In this document: piece after piece, positions 5,344-9,911 of the stretch
Layout of the letters: each line of letters opens with the position of its first letter
Numbering within the stretch: position 1 is the first letter of the stretch
NCBI GenBank assembly: GCA_030613835.1
Contig: JAUWLH010000043.1
Coordinates: 1-9,911, forward strand
Length of the DNA: 9,911 bases
DNA from: Candidatus Bathyarchaeota archaeon
Lineage (GTDB): Archaea; Thermoproteota; Bathyarchaeia; TCS64
Direction of reading: 5' to 3'
Program-made: the position numbers and the translations under genes
The notes under the pieces: model-generated
Databases searched by the model: none
What the model was told of the DNA's origin: nothing
The model's input: only the letters and a program-made list of their open reading frames with translations

Positions 5344-6960
5344 ATGGGCTCAATCCACGCTGATACGGTTCTGCTGAACGGCAAGATCATCACAGTCGAC
5401 CCCCATGACAGCATCGTCGATGCCGTTGCGGTCCTAGGAGACAGGATCGTGGCAGTTGGGTCAAACGATGATGTAAAGAGGTACGCTGGCCCCGAGACAG
5501 AGGTTATTGACCTGAAGGGAAAGACAGCGATGCCTGGCATCATCGACAGTCACACCCACCCGACCGGTATCGCGGAGGGGTACCTTGAGGTAAACTGTAG
5601 GGCTCCACCAGTGAGGAACATCAAGGACATTCAGGACCTGGTGGAGGCAAAGGTAAAGGAGCTTGGACCCGGCGTATGGATCCAGGGAAGCGCCTACAAC
5701 GATTCCAAGCTGGAGGAGAAGCGGCAGATGACGAGGTGGGAGCTTGATGTCGTCGCCCCGGAAAACCCCGTCATGCTGACATCAGATACCGGACACCAGT
5801 GCATCGTCAACAGCCTGGCCCTTGAGATAGCCAGTATCTCGAAGGACTCACAAGACCCTCCCGGTGGCGAGTACGACAGGGACGACAACGGCGAGCCCAC
5901 CGGCCTCATATACGAGATGGCTCAGGGCGAGATCAGGAAGCACATCCCGCCGTACACCGTGGCGGAGATTAGAGAGTCCTACAAGAAGGTCGTGGACCAG
6001 TTCAGCAAGTGGGGTATCACGTCCACCCACAACGCCAGCGCCAGAAAAACGGGCATCAGGGCATACAAACAGCTGCTTGACATGGGTGTCAGGCAGGTGA
6101 GGATGAGACTCATGGTGAGCGTTAACAGCGACGAGCCCGGTGGCGTAGTTGACGCCCTCGAATTGACTGGGATAGAGTCCGGATTCGGTGATGACTGGCT
6201 TCAGGTCATGTCCACCAAGATCATGGGCGACGGCTCGGGTGCTGGTGGAACCGCGGGGGTTTACATGCCCCAGCACAGGGGACCCATGGGTCTCGGGATC
6301 ATGATGACCGACGAGGCAGAGATAGAGAGACTCGTGCTCCAATCACATGACGCTGGGCTCAGGGTGAGCATTCACAGCATCGGGGACAGGGGAGTGGACG
6401 TGGCTCTTGACGCCATCGAGAAAGCACAGAAACGTAACCCGGTACCCGATATGAGGCACAGGCTTGAGCACAACAGCCTATGCACGCCCAAGCAGCTAGA
6501 AAGGATCAAGGAGATGGGCGTCATACCCAGCAGCAGCATCGGGTACATGTACGGACTCGGCGACCAGTACGCCGAGAACTTCGGCGAGGAGCGGTGCAGG
6601 TGGCTACACCCCCACAGGACCATGAAGGAGATGGGCATCATAGCGGGGGGCAACAGCGACTGCCCAGTTACATACTACAGCCCCTTTGTTCAGATGTACG
6701 CCGCCGTAACTAGGAAGTCCAGCAGCGGGCAGGTCGTCGGACCAGAGGAGGCCATTGAGATTATGGATGCCATCAGGCTCTATACCTGGAACGGCGCCTA
6801 CATGAGCAAGGAGGAGGACAAGCTTGGAAGCATCGAGCTCGGTAAGCTAGCGGATATCATCGTCCTTGACAGGGACATCCTCACCATCGACCCAGAGGAC
6901 CTGCTCAACGTCCAGGTGTTAACAACCATGGTGAACGGTAAGATCGTCTACGAGGCTTAA
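5344..6960 (+). CDS. Metal-dependent amidohydrolase, YtcJ-like (amidohydrolase 3 family)
   Basis: The 538-residue protein belongs to the YtcJ-like branch of the amidohydrolase superfamily. Members hydrolyse amide, N-formyl or similar C-N bonds; the substrate here is not readable. Visible features are the N-terminal beta-sandwich 'ADTVLLNGKIITVD', the metal motif His70-x-His72 in 'GIIDSHTHP', and 'GVWIQGSAYND' with 'TRWELD' and 'GHQCIVNSLAL', all typical of the branch. Lys292 in 'KIMGDGSG' sits where relatives have V-K-x-x-x-D-G. His344 lies in 'HSIGDRGVD', His376 in 'RLEHNSL' and Asp439 in 'GGNSDCPV'. The C-terminal sandwich returns with 'GKLADIIVLDRD'. All expected ligands are present, so it is likely active and cytosolic. 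ATG 5344 is chosen because homology begins there and the TATA box precedes it. The extension to 5242 would overlap the divergent gene. Its neighbours give no clear pathway. Confidence 0.93.
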   Translation: MGSIHADTVLLNGKIITVDPHDSIVDAVAVLGDRIVAVGSNDDVKRYAGPETEVIDLKGKTAMPGIIDSHTHPTGIAEGYLEVNCRAPPVRNIKDIQDLVEAKVKELGPGVWIQGSAYNDSKLEEKRQMTRWELDVVAPENPVMLTSDTGHQCIVNSLALEIASISKDSQDPPGGEYDRDDNGEPTGLIYEMAQGEIRKHIPPYTVAEIRESYKKVVDQFSKWGITSTHNASARKTGIRAYKQLLDMGVRQVRMRLMVSVNSDEPGGVVDALELTGIESGFGDDWLQVMSTKIMGDGSGAGGTAGVYMPQHRGPMGLGIMMTDEAEIERLVLQSHDAGLRVSIHSIGDRGVDVALDAIEKAQKRNPVPDMRHRLEHNSLCTPKQLERIKEMGVIPSSSIGYMYGLGDQYAENFGEERCRWLHPHRTMKEMGIIAGGNSDCPVTYYSPFVQMYAAVTRKSSSGQVVGPEEAIEIMDAIRLYTWNGAYMSKEEDKLGSIELGKLADIIVLDRDILTIDPEDLLNVQVLTTMVNGKIVYEA

Positions 6961-7034
6961 CAGGACTCGTAGGTTCTGCCGACCTTCGATCCGCCTGACA
7001 TTAGTTTCTCTCTTAGATCCATCAGGTCTACCCC

Positions 7035-8663
7035 CTAGAACTCAGGCTTTGGCTTGCCCATCTTCTTATCATACGCGGATTTCACGAAACCGTAGTAGGG
7101 AGGACTCGGTGCCCAAGGCCTGCTCTTGAACTCTGGGTGGAACTGGGTGCCCATGAAGAAGTACTTGTCAGGGAGCTCCAGTATCTCCTTGAGCTTCTTC
7201 TCCTTGCTCACTGCCGTGAACTTGGCTCCCGCCTTCTCAAGCATCTCGAAGTACTCGACATTTACCTCCCACCTATGCCTGTGTCGCTCCTTGATCTCTG
7301 TTGTGCCGTACAGCCTCGCGGCCATTGAACCGGCCTCAACCTCGATCTTGTTTGCCCCCAGCCGCATCGTGCCTCCCATCTTGCTGATCTCCTTCTGCTC
7401 TGGGAGCAGGTCAATGACGGGATGAGGTGCCTCTGGCACGCACTCTGTACTGTGAGCACCCTCAAGCCCAGCCATGTTCCTCGCGAACTCGATCGTCGCG
7501 AGCTGGAAACCGTAGCATATACCTAGGAAAGGTATGTTATAGACTCTAGCACGATTGATGGCTATTATCTTGCCCTCGGCCCCTCTGAGACCGAAGCCCC
7601 CTGGAACGAGGACGCCGTCGTACCCATCCAGGATCTTTGCCTTCTTGATGTTCTCCTCAAAGACCTCTGTCTCGATCCAATCAATATTCACCTGGCAGCC
7701 CGCTTTCGCCGCGCTGTGGCGGAGCGCCTCGTTGACGCTTACGTAGCAGTCCGCTAGCTCGGCGTATTTGCCGCACATAGCGATGTTGATAACGTCGGTA
7801 GGCTTTTTGTAGCTGGTGACCATGTCAGTCCACTCCGCCCAGTCAGGCTTGTTCCCGTTGAGGCCTAGATACTCGACGATAAGAGGACCCATCCCCTGGT
7901 TCTCAAGTTCTAATGGGAGATCGTAAAGGATGGAAACATTGATGCTGCTGAACACCGCACGTTCCTCGAGGTTACAGGTCCCTGCGATCTTGGCCTTGTA
8001 CTCATGTTCCAGTCGCCCGAACTCCGTCCTTGCGACGATGAGGTCCGGTTTCAACCCTATAGCCCTGAGCTCCTTTACACTGTGCTGGGTTGGTTTTGTC
8101 TTGGGCTCCCCTACTGCGCTTAGAGTGGGAACGAGGGTGAGGTGAACAAGCGTAGTGTCAACTCGTTTCTCCTCGTAAATGAGCTGACGGATGGCCTCTA
8201 AAAACGGCAGTCCCTCTATGTCACCAACTGTTCCGCCGATCTCCACCAACACTACGTCCGCTTCACTTTTCTCGGCCATCAACCTAATCCTACGCTTTAT
8301 CTCATCAGTAACATGGGGGATAATCTGCACACACTTCCCCAGGTAGCTACCCTCACGTTCCCTGCGGATTACCTCCTGGTATATCTGTCCGCTTGTGGCG
8401 TTGTTGAATTTACTGAACCCACCTTTAAGGAACCGTTCGTAGGTGCCAAGATCCATGTCCGCCTCGTATCCGTCATCCAGAACGAAGACCTCGCCGTGGA
8501 TGTACGGGTTCATGGTTCCCGCGTCCACGTTCAAGTACGGGTCGCACTTGATGGCCGTGACCTTGTATCCCCTAACCTCAAGCATCTTTCCGATGCTGCA
8601 GGTGACTAGTCCCTTCCCGAGCCCGCTCAGGACTCCCCCCGTAATAAAAACATATTTTGTCAA
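7035..8663 (-). CDS. pyrG: CTP synthase (glutamine-hydrolysing)
   Basis: The enzyme makes CTP from UTP, ATP and glutamine, the last step of pyrimidine nucleotide synthesis. It has 542 residues, the normal length. The N-terminal amidoligase domain starts 'TKYVFITGGVLSGLGKG' with P-loop Lys17; 'CDPYLNVDAGTMNP' and 'EIGGTVGDIEGLPFLEAIRQ' are family signatures. The C-terminal class I glutaminase domain has 'VPGGFGLRGAEGK', nucleophile Cys383 in 'GICYGFQ', and His509/Glu511 in 'QFHPEFKSRP'. Most bacterial relatives read GICLGMQ around the Cys; the Tyr and Phe here are a mild variant. The start codon is TTG at 8663. It is the only usable start between an in-frame TGA upstream and the conserved N-terminus, and it is preceded by AGGT 7 bases away. 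The gene has its own TATA box, so it need not be co-transcribed with the DUF1846 gene upstream. Confidence 0.97.
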   Translation of the reverse strand: MTKYVFITGGVLSGLGKGLVTCSIGKMLEVRGYKVTAIKCDPYLNVDAGTMNPYIHGEVFVLDDGYEADMDLGTYERFLKGGFSKFNNATSGQIYQEVIRREREGSYLGKCVQIIPHVTDEIKRRIRLMAEKSEADVVLVEIGGTVGDIEGLPFLEAIRQLIYEEKRVDTTLVHLTLVPTLSAVGEPKTKPTQHSVKELRAIGLKPDLIVARTEFGRLEHEYKAKIAGTCNLEERAVFSSINVSILYDLPLELENQGMGPLIVEYLGLNGNKPDWAEWTDMVTSYKKPTDVINIAMCGKYAELADCYVSVNEALRHSAAKAGCQVNIDWIETEVFEENIKKAKILDGYDGVLVPGGFGLRGAEGKIIAINRARVYNIPFLGICYGFQLATIEFARNMAGLEGAHSTECVPEAPHPVIDLLPEQKEISKMGGTMRLGANKIEVEAGSMAARLYGTTEIKERHRHRWEVNVEYFEMLEKAGAKFTAVSKEKKLKEILELPDKYFFMGTQFHPEFKSRPWAPSPPYYGFVKSAYDKKMGKPKPEF

Positions 8664-8670
8664 GCCAATG

Positions 8671-8674
8671 ACCT
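8671..8674 (-). promoter_or_regulatory. Ribosome binding site supporting the TTG start of pyrG
   Basis: On the minus strand AGGT, in the context GGCAGGTC, lies 7 bases before the TTG at 8661-8663. It matches the ACCU of the archaeal 16S rRNA tail. It is short but correctly spaced, and there is no ATG or GTG in frame. Confidence 0.5.
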
Positions 8675-8706
8675 GCCAACAATATAGCGATTTGCGTTGA
8701 TGGTAC

Positions 8707-8714
8707 TCTATAAA
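8707..8714 (-). promoter_or_regulatory. TATA box of pyrG
   Basis: On the minus strand TTTATAGA is centred near 8710, which predicts a transcription start around 8685 and a leader of about 20 bases containing the AGGT ribosome site. The rest of the 195-base gap (8664-8858) is A/T-rich. It shows no ORF with a start and ribosome site, and no clear RNA gene. A T-rich stretch after the upstream gene (minus strand CTTCCTTTTCGCTT, about 8827-8840) may end that transcript. Confidence 0.5.
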
Positions 8715-8858
8715 TGATTCGTGTCATGATGTTTTAAGGAAAACGGTGACAATTCGCTTAGTTTATCGTTTTTTAATGTGAAGTATTGGATGTAAACAGG
8801 ATAGTTTTGTAAGAATGGGTTCAATTAAGCGAAAAGGAAGACCGTGGGGGCGAGTATA

Positions 8859-9911
8859 CTAGAAGTTGTTGACGCGCGGGATAATCGCATCGGTGGTGAT
8901 ATTGAGGCCAAGCTCCTTTAGCGGCTTCTCGCATCCAGGGTCCATAATATGGGTGCTATGCCATTCGCAGTTCTTTAGCTCTGGAAGCTCGTCGAGGCAC
9001 TCCGCCGCGTTGGGGTTGAACACAGCGCTCACGGCAAGGGCATCAAGCACCTCCCTGACATCAAGAGAGACATCGCTCAACCCCATACTTATCTTGAGCT
9101 TCCTGATGCTTTCGATGATTATGGGGGAGAGCACATCAATCTCGTCTGGGATGCCCGCAAGTAACTTTACCGCGTTTAATAGAGCTGCTGATTCACTATG
9201 AAGGATCGGACTTCGTTTACCTGTCACGATGACCGTTTTTTTATCTACCCAGATTTTGATGGCTGCACCAGAGTACATGCCGTTGCTTCCCTTTCCCAGT
9301 GTTTTCTTGGACGTCTCCATTGCCTTGTTGGCCGCGGTTGTTACCTCCCTGTCCTCGGGCTTGACGCCCACCCTCTCCATGATCTTTTCCATGCGCTCCA
9401 TGGTATCATGCGTGGTGTTGCCCTCTACGTACTCTCTCTTATACTGGTAGTAGCGGCGTAGGATCTCTTGCCTGCTGGCCTCCTGGATGGCCTCGTCGTC
9501 GATGATGCCCTGGTTAGCCATGTTTACGCCCATATCGGTGGGGGACTTGATATACGCCATTGGGTCACTCTCTGGCACCATCTTCTCGATGATACGCTCC
9601 ATGATCACGAAGTTCTCGACGTCCCTGTTGTAGTTGGTTGACTCCTCGCCGTATGCCTTCAGGTGCCAGGGGTCAACACAGTTATAATCGCCAAGGTCTG
9701 CGGTCGCCGCCTCGTAGGCTATGTTCACTGGGTGCTCGACTGGCAGGTCCCAGATCGGGAAAGTCTCGAACTTTGCGAAGCCGCTCATGATGCCCCGCTT
9801 CCTATCTTGGTAGACCTGACTCATAGCGAAGCTCATCTTTCCGCTGTTGGGCCCTGGGGCGGTCACGACGATAATCTTCTTCTCGGTGGACACCCACTCA
9901 GATTTACCGTA
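8859..9911 (-). CDS. DUF1846 family protein, C-terminal portion (partial at 5' end)
   Basis: The visible 350 residues match the DUF1846 family, known mainly from Firmicutes and other anaerobes, with full length about 500. The function is not established; some entries carry an unsupported 'ATP-dependent Zn protease' label. Recognisable blocks are 'VVTAPGPNSGKM', a P-loop-like turn; 'RGIMSGFAKFETFPIWDLP' with 'HPVNIAYEAATADL'; 'DPWHLKAYGEESTNYNRDVE', nearly as in bacterial members; 'DMGVNMANQGIIDD'; and 'GKRSPILHSESAALLNAVK'. The frame continues past the GTG at 9891-9893 to the window edge, reading 'YGKSEW' before it. The family needs a further ~150 residues upstream, so that GTG is internal and the gene starts outside. 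It lies upstream of pyrG on the same strand, but a 195-base gap and a separate pyrG TATA box argue against a tight operon. Confidence 0.9.
   Translation of the reverse strand, partial: YGKSEWVSTEKKIIVVTAPGPNSGKMSFAMSQVYQDRKRGIMSGFAKFETFPIWDLPVEHPVNIAYEAATADLGDYNCVDPWHLKAYGEESTNYNRDVENFVIMERIIEKMVPESDPMAYIKSPTDMGVNMANQGIIDDEAIQEASRQEILRRYYQYKREYVEGNTTHDTMERMEKIMERVGVKPEDREVTTAANKAMETSKKTLGKGSNGMYSGAAIKIWVDKKTVIVTGKRSPILHSESAALLNAVKLLAGIPDEIDVLSPIIIESIRKLKISMGLSDVSLDVREVLDALAVSAVFNPNAAECLDELPELKNCEWHSTHIMDPGCEKPLKELGLNITTDAIIPRVNNF

Noticed and set aside
5848..6342. 164-codon open frame antisense to the amidohydrolase
   Set aside because: It lies wholly within a well-supported gene on the other strand, its composition follows the complementary codon bias, and it has no ribosome site or recognisable motif.
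6961..7034. Gap between the amidohydrolase and pyrG as a possible RNA gene or attachment site
   Set aside because: At only 74 bases it shows no convincing stem or repeat, and just a weak T/C-rich stretch that could help termination.
8664..8727. Short minus-strand upstream frame starting at the ATG at 8725-8727 and running into pyrG out of frame
   Set aside because: The pyrG TATA box lies downstream of that ATG, so the pyrG transcript would not contain it.
8753..8833. 8-base inverted repeat TTCGCTTA / TAAGCGAA, 65 bases apart, in the pyrG upstream gap
   Set aside because: The arms are short and widely spaced in A/T-rich DNA, so chance is likely. It does not resemble a terminator or an insertion element end.
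9891..9893. GTG as the start of the DUF1846 gene
   Set aside because: The frame is open to the window edge, and the family needs about 150 more residues before the P-loop-like motif that follows this GTG.

Overview
The window reads as part of an archaeal chromosome of moderate G+C content, with A/T-rich promoter gaps. The evidence is the archaeal-type aspartate-semialdehyde dehydrogenase, TATA-like boxes about 22-36 bases before several starts, start codons placed for leaderless or very short-leader mRNAs, and frequent AGG and ATA codons. The exact lineage cannot be fixed by reading alone. A Thermoplasmatota-like or other non-halophilic archaeon is a guess. Nothing resembles an insertion sequence, prophage, CRISPR array, rRNA or tRNA.

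Layout: (1) 1-1755, plus strand: the end of an aspartate kinase, then asd after a single base. These are the first two steps of the aspartate pathway to lysine, threonine and methionine. (2) 1717-3248, minus strand: an alkaline-phosphatase-superfamily phosphodiesterase whose stop overlaps, as ATGA, the start of a small six-cysteine protein that probably has not been described. (3) 3249-3365: a divergent promoter with two perfect palindromes. (4) 3366-4670, plus strand: a cytosolic CapA-family metallophosphoesterase-like protein. (5) 4796-5263, minus strand: a small protein resembling a degenerate PD-(D/E)XK fold. It is divergent from (6) 5344-6960, plus strand: a YtcJ-type metal-dependent amidohydrolase. 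(7) 7035-8663, minus strand: CTP synthase with a TTG start. (8) 8859-9911, minus strand: the C-terminal two thirds or so of a DUF1846 protein, cut by the window edge.

Two blocks are housekeeping: amino-acid synthesis (lysC-asd) and pyrimidine nucleotide synthesis (pyrG). The middle is accessory. It holds two hydrolases of unknown substrate (phosphodiesterase and CapA-like) transcribed away from a shared palindrome-rich promoter, followed by a broad-specificity amidohydrolase. I infer, without proof, that the phosphodiesterase, the Cys-rich protein and the CapA-like protein are co-regulated and may act on a common phosphorylated or amide-linked substrate. The strongest candidates for something new are the Cys-rich small gene translationally coupled to the phosphodiesterase, and the operator-like palindromes in front of it.
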